A stretch of DNA of 64,000 nucleotides from positions 3,844,001-3,908,000 of the forward strand of contig NZ_CP079218.1 in the NCBI RefSeq assembly GCF_019317285.1, written 5' to 3'. This document shows, piece by piece, positions 18,432-27,403 of the stretch. The stretch is from Pedobacter sp. D749. GTDB lineage: Bacteria; Bacteroidota; Bacteroidia; Sphingobacteriales; Sphingobacteriaceae. The translations under genes and the position numbers were made by a program. The notes under the pieces were generated by a model that did no database searches, was not told where the DNA came from, and was given only the letters and a program-made list of their open reading frames with translations. Each line of letters opens with the position of its first letter. Position 1 is the first letter of the stretch.

Positions 18432-19766
18432 ATGAACAAAACACTCTCCTTAAAACAAGAAATTGCTTACGCCGCCGGTATGATTGGTTGGAGCACGATG
18501 ACAAATATTATCATCGTAATGCTTCCCTTTTTCTATCTGCCCCCAAACAACGCTGGCTTACCTCCTTTGGTACCACAACTGGTTTTATTGGGCGCGTTTA
18601 ATATTCTTTCTATTATTGCTGCTTCAGGAAGATTGGTCGATGCCCTTTACGATCCATTTATTGCCTCAAAAAGTGATGCCAGCACAAATAAAAACGGTCG
18701 CAGGATGCCTTTTATGAAATGGGCAATTATTCCGTCAATGATATTTTGTGGCCTGGTATTCTACCCGCTCCAGAAAACAGAAAGCCTGCACAATGCCTGG
18801 TGGTTAACCATCACACTTTGTTTGTTTTTTGTATCGGTTACCACTTATATAATCCCTTATAACGCGCTACTGGCTGAAGTAACCAACACGCCAAGACAAA
18901 AAGTTAAATTATCAAGTTATCAGCAGGTCGGTTTTGTAATCGGAATCATTTTATCGGCCTGCACCAATAATTTTGCCGATCTGGTTGAGGCTCATTTTCA
19001 TGTAGCCAACCGCAGCGAAGCCATCCAGATTGCAATCTGGGGCCTGTGTATCTTATCTGGACTGGTAATGTTATTGCCTATTTTTTTTATTAACGAAAAA
19101 GAATTCACGGTTGCAAAACCCACCCATGTGCCTTTATGGCCTGCCATTAAGAGTACCTTCAAAAACAGCAATTTTAAATATTACCTGATATCTGATTTCG
19201 CTTTTTATACGGCATTGAGCATTATTTCTAGCGGTTTATTATTTTTCTGTACCGTTTTATTGGGCCTGCCAGAATCAGAAGGTGGAAAATTTATGGGTGC
19301 CATGGTTTTGGCTTCTCTGCTATTTTACCCGCTGGTTAATTTTGGTTCTGCTAAAATTGGCAAAAAACCTTTTGTATTGCTTGCCTTTGGCGTGTTGTGC
19401 TTAATCTTTGTCACCATTTTCTTTTTAGGCAAATTACCATTTGGTCCACATACACAGATTTACATCCTGGTACTATCCGCTTCGTTTCCATTAGCGGCAC
19501 TTGGCATTTTACCGACAGCCATCTTAGCCGACATTGCCCAAAGAGATACATTAGAAACCGGAGAAAACCATGAGGGCATGTTCTTCGCAGTGAAATACCT
19601 TTTTGTAAAACTTGGTCAAACCTTAGGCATTGCCATTTTCGCCATGCTCACCATTTACGGCAAAGATCCGGGAAATGATTTCGGGTTACGATTGAACGGA
19701 ATTGTAGGTTTCGGACTCTGTTTAATTGCGTTATTGTTTTTTAGCAGGTTTAAAGAGGAGAAATAA
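18432..19766 (+). CDS. MFS transporter, GPH (glycoside-pentoside-hexuronide:cation) type
   Basis: Twelve-helix symporter of 444 aa. The N-terminus (KQEIAYAAGMIGWSTMTNII) and the helix 2-3 loop DALYDPFIASKSDASTNKNGRR match the GPH/MelB-like group, in which the Asp in the DPxxG-like loop and acidic residues of helices I-II coordinate the coupling cation. It probably imports a sugar or glycoside with Na+ or H+. No enzyme gene accompanies it, but a SusC/SusD pair lies 476 bp downstream in the opposite direction. Start ATG 18432 directly precedes the first amphipathic helix. Confidence 0.83.
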   Translation: MNKTLSLKQEIAYAAGMIGWSTMTNIIIVMLPFFYLPPNNAGLPPLVPQLVLLGAFNILSIIAASGRLVDALYDPFIASKSDASTNKNGRRMPFMKWAIIPSMIFCGLVFYPLQKTESLHNAWWLTITLCLFFVSVTTYIIPYNALLAEVTNTPRQKVKLSSYQQVGFVIGIILSACTNNFADLVEAHFHVANRSEAIQIAIWGLCILSGLVMLLPIFFINEKEFTVAKPTHVPLWPAIKSTFKNSNFKYYLISDFAFYTALSIISSGLLFFCTVLLGLPESEGGKFMGAMVLASLLFYPLVNFGSAKIGKKPFVLLAFGVLCLIFVTIFFLGKLPFGPHTQIYILVLSASFPLAALGILPTAILADIAQRDTLETGENHEGMFFAVKYLFVKLGQTLGIAIFAMLTIYGKDPGNDFGLRLNGIVGFGLCLIALLFFSRFKEEK

Positions 19767-19860
19767 TTTGGCATTGAGCGTTTTGAGTGGGAATCAGAAC
19801 CATATAATAACTTAAGTTTCTTAATAAAAATGGTTGCTCTAATTTCCAGTTTTTTTTTTA

Positions 19861-20051
19861 TGGAAAGCAATTTCTGTGGTGCTTCGGTTCCTTTAGCCCC
19901 GCCCTTTGCTTAATCCCGATAAAAAGAAACGTGTAAATTAAACCATTCTTAATCGGGATAACCGCTGGCGGTCGGGTTTATTTTACTACTGATAGTAGCA
20001 GTTTCATCCGCCTAAATCCATATCAACTCGATATGCTACAATTGCTTTCCA
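19861..20051. repeat. 191-bp element with 12-bp terminal inverted repeats
   Basis: TGGAAAGCAATT (19861-19872) and its exact complement (20040-20051) bound a 191-bp non-coding segment that also holds an internal AATCCCGAT...AATCGGGAT pair. A T-run precedes it and an A-run follows. It fills much of the 476-bp spacer between the transporter and SusD genes. It resembles a miniature element or dispersed repeat; a degraded relative with TGGAAAGCAA lies near 18356-18402. No target-site duplication is obvious. Confidence 0.6.
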
Positions 20052-20242
20052 AAAAACAAGAAGATTACTTAATGTGCCGTCATCCCAACTAAAGTGCAAT
20101 GAAATGCAGTGATTTGTTGTTTTTTGACCACACGAGAAACTCTAAAAACATCCAAACTTTGTATGTTCATAGCTAAAATACATGAGCAGAGCAATGTTGA
20201 TGCTCATCGCTCCGCCAATGTATCTCATTTATAACCTAAATC

Positions 20243-21955
20243 CTAATATCCCGGGCTTTGTTTTAATGTGCCTTTACTTCTATCAATCTGATCCTGAGGT
20301 AAAGGAAAATAATCATCCCTGGCTTCAATGGTAATGCCTTTTAAGTAGTTAAAGTACCCACCTTCAAAAGCAAAATAACTCTCGAGGGTTTGTTTGGCTA
20401 TGCCCCAACGCACAAGATCGAAAAACCGGTGGCCTTCCATTGCCAATTCCAATCTGCGTTCGAAACGTACCGCATTTCTGGCATAAGTATCATTTGGGAA
20501 CGATACGTACTCACTAACCATGTAGGCTGCAGCCGGCACCCCATTTATAGATTGAGGTGTTATTTTTGCCGCTCGCGCCCTCACAATATTAACCAAAGTT
20601 AAGGCCCTGGCTAAATCGCCTTTTTCTACCGCGCATTCTGCTGCCATTAGATAAACATCACCTAAGCGGATGAGGTTCACATTTAGTCCGGTTACATTGG
20701 TAGTGCCAGGAGCGGTTCCGCTTGAGATCTGAGCCGCATCAATGGTATTCTTAACGGCTAAAAAAGGACCACCGTTACTGGCATCACGAATCCAGGTATC
20801 GCCCGGCATTAAACCCCAATCGCGATATGGAACACCGCGTCTTCCTATTGTCGATTCAATTCTCGGGTCTAACGGTAAGGTTTTATCAACAGTATAATTG
20901 GTTTTATCTGTTCCCGTTAATCCATAATCAGATTTATATGGATTAGTACGGTAACTGCCATCCAATAACGGTAAACCTGTAGCACTCACCTTAAATGAGT
21001 TCGCCAAATCTATAGTCGGCTGGAAGAAACCACAACAGTTAATCGGTGCATTACCATACGGAAAGTTTAGTATATCGCCCACATTGCCATTATCACCTCC
21101 GGTACCATCTGTTCCAACGGAATGCTGAACAGACATAATGGTTTCAGGTCCATCTTCTTTGGTAATGTCAAAGTTATCTGAATACGGCATATCAATCAGA
21201 GATGGTTTTGCCAAAATTACAGCATTCAACAAATCGTAGGCTTCAGGATATTTTTTTTGATACAAAAATACCTTTCCAAGATAAGCCTGAGCCGCATATT
21301 TATCTACCCTGCCTTTTTGATTTTTTGGTTTGGTTGTGCTTAAATTGGCAACAGCAAACTGAAGATCATCTACAATATTTGGGTAAATATCTTTATCATT
21401 CGGAACAAAAGTACCGCTTGTAGCCTCTGTAAGGTATGGTACAACTTTAAATATCCGGACCAGAAAGAAATAATAGTGTGCCCGAAGTAACCTGGCTTCA
21501 CCCTGAATTTCTTTTGCACGGGCATCGCTAAATTTTGCGGTACCTTTTCCGGCCTGGAGATTGGCCAGAATTTTAAGGGTACTGTTACAACGTTGAATCC
21601 CTTCAAAACACCTGTCCCAGATATTCGATAAATTATCGTTTGTACTGGTTGGCGAATGCTGTTCTATCGCATTCATTGGTGGCTGATCGCCAATTTCACT
21701 CCCTTTATGTGCATTATCAGAAGCCACCTCGCCAAATAACCATTGGCTGGGTGCTGCGCCATAATTGCCATAGGTTCCGTTTACATTACCATTGAGTAAG
21801 CCATAGGCCCCTACCAGCAAACCTTCTACACCATCCTGCGTAGTCAACTGATCTTCAGTTAATTCGCCTTGTGGTTGAAGCGTTAAAAACTCCTTTTTGC
21901 AGGAAAACGTACTGCAAATCAATAAGGATAGAAGAATATATTTGATATGTTTCAT
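20243..21955 (-). CDS. SusD/RagB family glycan-binding outer-membrane lipoprotein (pair 1)
   Basis: Surface lipoprotein that lids a SusC transporter and captures oligosaccharide or peptide ligands. Signal and lipobox end in LLICSTFSC, giving lipidated Cys19 followed by KKEFLTLQPQGELT, the typical SusD start. The SusD N-terminal TPR region covers about residues 60-230 (RLLRAHYYFFLVRIFKVVPYL). The C-terminal RagB/SusD domain ends in RRLELAMEGHRFFDLVRWG and FPLPQDQIDRSKGTLKQSPGY. It follows SusC by 15 bp in the same operon. No glycoside hydrolase or regulator adjoins the pair, so the ligand is unknown. Confidence 0.92.
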   Translation of the reverse strand: MKHIKYILLSLLICSTFSCKKEFLTLQPQGELTEDQLTTQDGVEGLLVGAYGLLNGNVNGTYGNYGAAPSQWLFGEVASDNAHKGSEIGDQPPMNAIEQHSPTSTNDNLSNIWDRCFEGIQRCNSTLKILANLQAGKGTAKFSDARAKEIQGEARLLRAHYYFFLVRIFKVVPYLTEATSGTFVPNDKDIYPNIVDDLQFAVANLSTTKPKNQKGRVDKYAAQAYLGKVFLYQKKYPEAYDLLNAVILAKPSLIDMPYSDNFDITKEDGPETIMSVQHSVGTDGTGGDNGNVGDILNFPYGNAPINCCGFFQPTIDLANSFKVSATGLPLLDGSYRTNPYKSDYGLTGTDKTNYTVDKTLPLDPRIESTIGRRGVPYRDWGLMPGDTWIRDASNGGPFLAVKNTIDAAQISSGTAPGTTNVTGLNVNLIRLGDVYLMAAECAVEKGDLARALTLVNIVRARAAKITPQSINGVPAAAYMVSEYVSFPNDTYARNAVRFERRLELAMEGHRFFDLVRWGIAKQTLESYFAFEGGYFNYLKGITIEARDDYFPLPQDQIDRSKGTLKQSPGY

Positions 21956-21970
21956 TTTGATATCTTTTAA

Positions 21971-24900
21971 TTAAAATCCAACATTAATACCGATTAAAAA
22001 CTGACGTGGCGAAGGATAAACGCCCTTATCAACCCCAAGTGCCGAGAACGTATCAGCAGGCGGACCTGAGCTTCCTACTGAAGAAGCAGCATCTCTGGTT
22101 TGACTAACCTCTGGATCCAGACCTGTATAATTGGTAATAGTGAAAAGGTTAGTAGCACTGACATAAACCCTTACTCTGGAAATGCCCGATTTTGGTCCGA
22201 ATGCTTTAGCTGTTGGAATGGAATAACCGATCTGTATATTCTTCAACCTTAAAAAGCTGCCATCCTGAACGTAATAACTTGAAGAAGCCAGTTCAACATC
22301 TGATGCACCCACGTAAGCAGATGGAGTAAGGCTTGACGGATTACTAGGGCTCCAGGCATTTAACAATCTTGTACTTTTAGCGCCTGCAAAAGATGGAAAA
22401 TCTGTGAAATAACGGGTAGCCTCAAATAAGTCGTTGCCTTGAACACCGTATAAAAAAGCTGAAATATCGAAATTTTTATAAGATGCATTTAAGTTTACAC
22501 CATAGGTAAAATCTGGATTCGGATTACCAATAATGGTCCTGTCTTTAGGATCGATTATGCCATCGCCATTAATATCCTGGTAACGCAAACCGCCAATCCT
22601 TGCGCCTGCATATGATGGATTATTCTGAATATCTGCAGCACTTTGATAAATCCCGGCCGTTTTGTATCCAAAGAAAGAGCCGAACGATTCGCCTTCCTGC
22701 AATACACTGGTTTGTAAGCTTCTGTAATTGCCATATATCTGGTTAAAAATACCAGGCGCTAACCTTACAATTTTATTGTCATTTTTGGAGAGGTTTAAAC
22801 CAATGTCAAATTTAAAAGGGCTATCTGCGCTTCTTCCGTAGTGATAAGCAACATTAAATTCGACCCCTTTATTACTCATATCGCCGATATTCACATAGGG
22901 CGAACTACCTAAACCAACTACACTCGAAGGTAATGGCAGATTATAAAGCATATCAGATGTTTTTTTGTTGTACCAATCTAATGATCCGTCAATAGCACCA
23001 CCTAGTAGCGTAAAATCAAGACCAATATTTAAAGCTTTTAACGACTCCCATTTTACATCAGCATTTTGGTAAGCATTTTGCCACACACCAGTAGTAAGGC
23101 CATTGCCACCGCCAACAGCATAAGCCGAGTTAACAATTGAGCTCTGGTACCTGTTGATGTATTGATATGGAGGAATCCGCTGGTTACCGGTTTGGCCATA
23201 TCCAACCCGCAATTTTAAATCGCTGATCCATTTAACACTTTTCATAAATTCTTCTTCCGATAACCTCCATGCTGCACTTGCTGCCGGATAATAACCATAC
23301 TTGTTTGCAGGACCGAAGTTTGAAGAACCGTCACGGCGAACCGTAACACTGGCCAGATAACGATCATGATAAGAATAATCTGCTTTGGCAAACAACGAGA
23401 AAAGGGAGCCTATTGATCCATAACTCGAATTACTGATGTTAGATGAACCTGTATTGAGGTAATAATAATCCTGACTGCCTAAAATAAAGTAGCCATTTCT
23501 TCCGGCATTCAACTGTCTTGATCGCGATCTGATGGCCTCAGTACCCACCAACACATTTAACCTGTGCTTTTCATTAAATACCTTGCTGTAATTTAAAGTG
23601 TTGGTCCAGGTCCATTCAGTATTGTATCCCTGGTACTCGTTCAGGTTATTTGAATTGTTGCCTTCAGAAAATTCCAGATTTGGATAACGCATAGATAAAC
23701 CATTAAAGTTTTCATAACGCAAACCGAAATTGGTTTTTAATACCAATCCAGGAATGATATCACCCTCTGCATAAACATTTCCGAAAAAGAAATTACTCTT
23801 ATTTTTATTGTCTTTTGCACGGTAAAGAAAGGCAACAGGGTTTTCTGCATTTCCCAGCTGGCTTCCGCGACTACCGGCAAAATTCCCCGCAATATCGTAA
23901 ACCGGAATAATGGTAGGAATCCGGTAGGCCCAGCCCAGTGCACTTCCCTGATCCTGGTAATCGCCAGAAACATTCGGGTTTACACCCAAACCAAAGCCTT
24001 CTGAATAGCTGTATTGCGCATTCTCACCAAAACGAACCCTTTTATTAAACGCCGAAATATTGGTGTTCGATCTAAAATTAAACCTTTTAAATCCGGTGTA
24101 TTTAATGGTTCCTTTCTGATCAAGATAACCGCCGGAGAAAGTATAAGTTGCATTTTCTCCACCTCCGGTAGCACTAAGCTGATAATTTTGAACAGGCGCG
24201 GTTTCAGTAATTTCATCAAACCAATTGGTGCCTGCTTTATTTGCTTTTGTAATCTGATAAAAAAGGTCAGGATCACGGCTATAGTTGTATTTAGATGGAT
24301 CCGCATCAGCAGCAGTAACATCCTGACCAAGGCTTAAACCGGCCACCAAATATTCTGGTAATACAGGGGTAGAACCAGAACCATAATTTTTCCCTGCTGC
24401 AACTGGAAGTCCTGCATTGGCATAACCATCAAATATATACTGAGCATATTGCTGGGGATTCATCATTTCAGGAAAACTATTTTTTCTGGGAACCTGTGTG
24501 CCATAATAAGAATCGAGCGTAATTTTGGGTGCACCTGCTATCCCCTTTTTAGTGGTGATAATTACTACGCCATTATTTGCCCTTGAGCCATAAATGGAAG
24601 CTGAAGAGGCGTCTTTCAATACCTGCAGGCTTTCGATATCATTCTGGTTAAGCCATGATAATTTACCTTCAAAAGGAACGCCATCAATAACATAAAGTGG
24701 TTCGTTATTATTGATTGTACTGATTCCCCTGATTCTGATCTGCGGTGTTGAACCCGGCGCACCGTCGTTTATAATCTGCACCCCTGTGGCTTTCCCTTGT
24801 AAGGCCTCTACCGCACTTGCAGCAGGTTGCGCTTTTAATAGTTCCATATTAACCACAGCAACGGCACCGGTTAAATCCTTTTTCCGTTGAGAAGAATAAC

Positions 24901-25240
24901 CGGTTACAATCACATCTGTTAAATTGTTATTCTCGGCTTGTAAAATAATCGTGATATTGGTCTGTTTACCCACTACCACTTCTTTATTACCATAGCCAAC
25001 AAAAGAAATCACCAAAATATCTGTAGGCTTTACACTTAAAGAGAAGTTTCCGTTGCCATCGGTGGTGGTGCCTCCGGCGGCATCTTTAATTTTAACTGTG
25101 GCACCAATAACAGGTAATTTGTCATCACTGGCAATAACTTTACCAGTAATTTTTGATTGGGCCATTGCACCAAGGGCAAACAGCATCCCCAAACACAAGA
25201 GAAGAAAACTCCTCTTGATACAAAATAGATTTTGTTTCAT
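21971..25240 (-). CDS. SusC/RagA family TonB-dependent outer-membrane transporter (pair 1)
   Basis: TonB-dependent barrel of 1089 aa. Residues 1-27 are a signal peptide (LFALGAMAQ). A carboxypeptidase-D-like regulatory domain follows (ITGKVIASDDKLPVIGATV, about 31-105), then a TonB-box-like stretch (LTDVIVTGYSSQRK) and the plug with IRIRGISTINNNEPLYVIDG and VLKDASSASIYGSRANNGVV. The rest is the 22-strand barrel, ending LIGINVGF with a terminal Phe. No N-terminal STN domain is present, so signalling through a FecR-type anti-sigma factor is unlikely. It is co-transcribed with the SusD gene 15 bp downstream. A 565-bp leader/spacer lies upstream. Confidence 0.94.
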   Translation of the reverse strand: MKQNLFCIKRSFLLLCLGMLFALGAMAQSKITGKVIASDDKLPVIGATVKIKDAAGGTTTDGNGNFSLSVKPTDILVISFVGYGNKEVVVGKQTNITIILQAENNNLTDVIVTGYSSQRKKDLTGAVAVVNMELLKAQPAASAVEALQGKATGVQIINDGAPGSTPQIRIRGISTINNNEPLYVIDGVPFEGKLSWLNQNDIESLQVLKDASSASIYGSRANNGVVIITTKKGIAGAPKITLDSYYGTQVPRKNSFPEMMNPQQYAQYIFDGYANAGLPVAAGKNYGSGSTPVLPEYLVAGLSLGQDVTAADADPSKYNYSRDPDLFYQITKANKAGTNWFDEITETAPVQNYQLSATGGGENATYTFSGGYLDQKGTIKYTGFKRFNFRSNTNISAFNKRVRFGENAQYSYSEGFGLGVNPNVSGDYQDQGSALGWAYRIPTIIPVYDIAGNFAGSRGSQLGNAENPVAFLYRAKDNKNKSNFFFGNVYAEGDIIPGLVLKTNFGLRYENFNGLSMRYPNLEFSEGNNSNNLNEYQGYNTEWTWTNTLNYSKVFNEKHRLNVLVGTEAIRSRSRQLNAGRNGYFILGSQDYYYLNTGSSNISNSSYGSIGSLFSLFAKADYSYHDRYLASVTVRRDGSSNFGPANKYGYYPAASAAWRLSEEEFMKSVKWISDLKLRVGYGQTGNQRIPPYQYINRYQSSIVNSAYAVGGGNGLTTGVWQNAYQNADVKWESLKALNIGLDFTLLGGAIDGSLDWYNKKTSDMLYNLPLPSSVVGLGSSPYVNIGDMSNKGVEFNVAYHYGRSADSPFKFDIGLNLSKNDNKIVRLAPGIFNQIYGNYRSLQTSVLQEGESFGSFFGYKTAGIYQSAADIQNNPSYAGARIGGLRYQDINGDGIIDPKDRTIIGNPNPDFTYGVNLNASYKNFDISAFLYGVQGNDLFEATRYFTDFPSFAGAKSTRLLNAWSPSNPSSLTPSAYVGASDVELASSSYYVQDGSFLRLKNIQIGYSIPTAKAFGPKSGISRVRVYVSATNLFTITNYTGLDPEVSQTRDAASSVGSSGPPADTFSALGVDKGVYPSPRQFLIGINVGF

Positions 25241-25683
25241 AAGTTTATAATGATTAGGTTAATAATGCGTACTCATACTTCTGATAGCTAATAAACAGAC
25301 AACATCAGTTTGTTAGCTCTGCTACGATGGCGTATTTAAGTAATTTGCTTTACAGGATTTACCATCGTTAAAAAAACGAAGGAATGCAGGAAGAATGGAT
25401 TTCTTCCGTTAGGGAGTAGTTTTTTTCTCATAAGTAGTTTGGTTAGATAAGTTTTATTAGTTGTTTTTATTTATAGTCTACATACTGGTATTTTTAAAAC
25501 AAAAATAAATTAGTGTAATATGTACACTTTAACAAAAATAAATATACGTATAAAAAATAATTATACTACAAATTATATATTTATAAAATACCAATTAAGC
25601 AGATTGTCATATAAGTAAACATGCGTGATGCGGTGATGATTGAGATTTACATTATCAAAAACACATTCTTTATACATTTTTTG
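25241..25683. other. AT-rich divergent regulatory spacer
   Basis: Between the susC start (-) and the helicase promoter (+). No gene is seen. Read on the minus strand, TATTTTTG occurs twice (25500-25507 and 25533-25540) and matches the Bacteroidota -7 form TAnnTTTG; either could start susC with a leader of about 250-300 nt. The choice is unproven because the region is very AT-rich. Confidence 0.35.
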
Positions 25684-25691
25684 TATCTTTG
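25684..25691 (+). promoter_or_regulatory. Putative -7 element TATCTTTG of the helicase gene
   Basis: Exact match to the Bacteroidota sigma-A -7 consensus TAnnTTTG, 114 bp before the helicase ATG. It implies a 5' UTR of about 105 nt, long enough for temperature or autoregulatory control, as is common for RNA helicase genes. No clear TTG -33 element is seen. Confidence 0.55.
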
Positions 25692-25805
25692 CCGCTGAAG
25701 CAGGAATAAGGGCTTGCCATTCTGAATGGCATATTCTCTCCGCAAGTTAGTCCTTCAACAAATGATTGTTCTAGCTTCTTCGATAAATATTACACAGAAA
25801 AATAC

Positions 25806-27110
25806 ATGTTATTCAAAGAATTAAACCTCATTGAGCCCATTTTAAAGGCCCTTGAGACCGAAGGTTATACACAACCAACACCAATACAGGAGCAATCTAT
25901 TCCAACCATCTTAAAAGGCAAAGATTTACTAGGCTGTGCACAAACAGGTACCGGAAAAACCGCTGCCTTTGCCATCCCGATGTTGCAGTTACTGCACGAA
26001 AAACACGTCAATACCAAAGCAACAAAAAACATAAAGGCTTTAATTTTAACACCTACACGCGAGCTTGCCATTCAGATTGAAGAAAGCTTTAAAGCTTATG
26101 GCCGTCATTTAAACTTACGCCATCTGGTAATTTTTGGCGGAGTGAACCAACACTCGCAGGTAGAAGCATTAAGAAAAGGCGTTGATATTTTAGTGGCAAC
26201 ACCTGGTCGTTTATTAGACTTAATGAACCAGGGTTTCATTAGCTTAAATACCATTGAACTTTTCGTACTGGATGAGGCCGATCGTATGCTGGATATGGGC
26301 TTTATTCACGACGTGAAAAAAGTAGTAGCTAAATTACCAGCTAAACGTCAGACTTTATTTTTCTCGGCAACCATGCCAGATGAAATCCAGAAGTTGGCGA
26401 ATACCATTTTATCTAGTCCCACAAAAGTAGAGGTTACTCCAATTTCTTCAACTGCAGAAACGATTGTTCAATCCGTTTATTTTGTTGATAAACCAGATAA
26501 GAAAAAGTTATTGATCCATCTTCTTGAAGATAAAAATATTCAGACAGCCCTGGTTTTTACCCGTACCAAACATGGTGCAGACCGTATTGTTAAGGATTTA
26601 GCCCATGCAGGGATTAAATCTGCTGCTATCCATGGCAATAAATCGCAAAATGCCCGTCAAAGAGCATTAACTGATTTTAAAGATAGAAAAATCCGTGTTT
26701 TAGTTGCTACAGACATCGCTGCCCGCGGGATTGATATCGATCAGCTATCACATGTGATCAATTTCGAATTACCAAACATTCCTGAATCTTATGTTCACAG
26801 AATTGGCCGTACCGGCCGTGCCGGTGCAAACGGTATTGCGATTTCTTTCTGCGATGCGGAAGAAAACGAATACTTATTGGATATTCAGAAACTGATTAAA
26901 ATTACTTTACCCGTTGTTGATGATCACCCTTACCCATTAAGTTGGGAAAGTATGTTGGCCAAAAACCAGGTTAAACGCAAACCACAAGCCCAATCTAAAG
27001 GTGGTGGCGGTGGCGCTAAAAAAAGTGGCGATGGCAATATGAGTGGCAAACCACGTAATGCCAGCAACAACAGGAGGTTTGGTGGGAATAGAAAAAGAGG
27101 AGAAAGATAG
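25806..27110 (+). CDS. DEAD-box ATP-dependent RNA helicase (RhlE-like)
   Basis: Cytoplasmic RNA helicase of 434 aa, likely acting in ribosome assembly, RNA decay or cold adaptation. All core motifs are present: Q motif TPIQEQSIP (25-33), Walker A AQTGTGKT (45-52), PTRELA (83-88), TPGR (132-135), DEAD (156-159), SAT (187-189), ARGIDID and [10 protein letters not shown] in the second RecA domain. Residues about 380-434 are a basic Gly/Lys/Arg/Asn-rich tail ([28 protein letters not shown]) typical of RhlE-type RNA-binding extensions. The first codons [16 protein letters not shown] place the aromatic upstream of the Q motif correctly, supporting this start. Confidence 0.92.
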   Translation: MLFKELNLIEPILKALETEGYTQPTPIQEQSIPTILKGKDLLGCAQTGTGKTAAFAIPMLQLLHEKHVNTKATKNIKALILTPTRELAIQIEESFKAYGRHLNLRHLVIFGGVNQHSQVEALRKGVDILVATPGRLLDLMNQGFISLNTIELFVLDEADRMLDMGFIHDVKKVVAKLPAKRQTLFFSATMPDEIQKLANTILSSPTKVEVTPISSTAETIVQSVYFVDKPDKKKLLIHLLEDKNIQTALVFTRTKHGADRIVKDLAHAGIKSAAIHGNKSQNARQRALTDFKDRKIRVLVATDIAARGIDIDQLSHVINFELPNIPESYVHRIGRTGRAGANGIAISFCDAEENEYLLDIQKLIKITLPVVDDHPYPLSWESMLAKNQVKRKPQAQSKGGGGGAKKSGDGNMSGKPRNASNNRRFGGNRKRGER

Positions 27111-27204
27111 GCTTTTGAGGTTGAGGGTTTAATTTACCTTTAACAACAAAATCCCTAACGATTATATAGCTGACTAAGCATATTATTTACAAAGTAATAT
27201 CCAC

Positions 27205-27274
27205 GCGATCGTCATTTCGAGCGCAGCCGAGAAATCTGCGAAGTAGATCTCTCCATTTCAGTCGAGATGACGAC
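27205..27274. repeat. REP-like palindromic repeat, family A
   Basis: GCGATCGTCATTTCGAGCG at one end and TCAGTCGAGATGACGAC at the other, enclosing GAGAAATCT and AGATCTCTCC. It is a short member of the same family as 3102-3192, placed between convergent genes. Confidence 0.75.
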
Positions 27275-27303
27275 CCTTCTATTTGAACCTGTCAAAAAAA
27301 ACA

Positions 27304-27338
27304 AAAAACCCGATTTGCAAAACGCAAATCGGGTTTTT
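27304..27338. terminator. Bidirectional intrinsic terminator
   Basis: Perfect 15-bp inverted repeat AAAAACCCGATTTGC / GCAAATCGGGTTTTT with a 5-nt loop, giving a stem with A/T-runs on both sides. It separates the helicase (+) from leuS (-) and can terminate both. Confidence 0.9.
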
Positions 27339-27403
27339 ATATTTCTAGCTTAGGCAAGCGCAAGGAAAACCCTCCACCTTATTACCTTCCGCCTTCTACC
27401 TCC

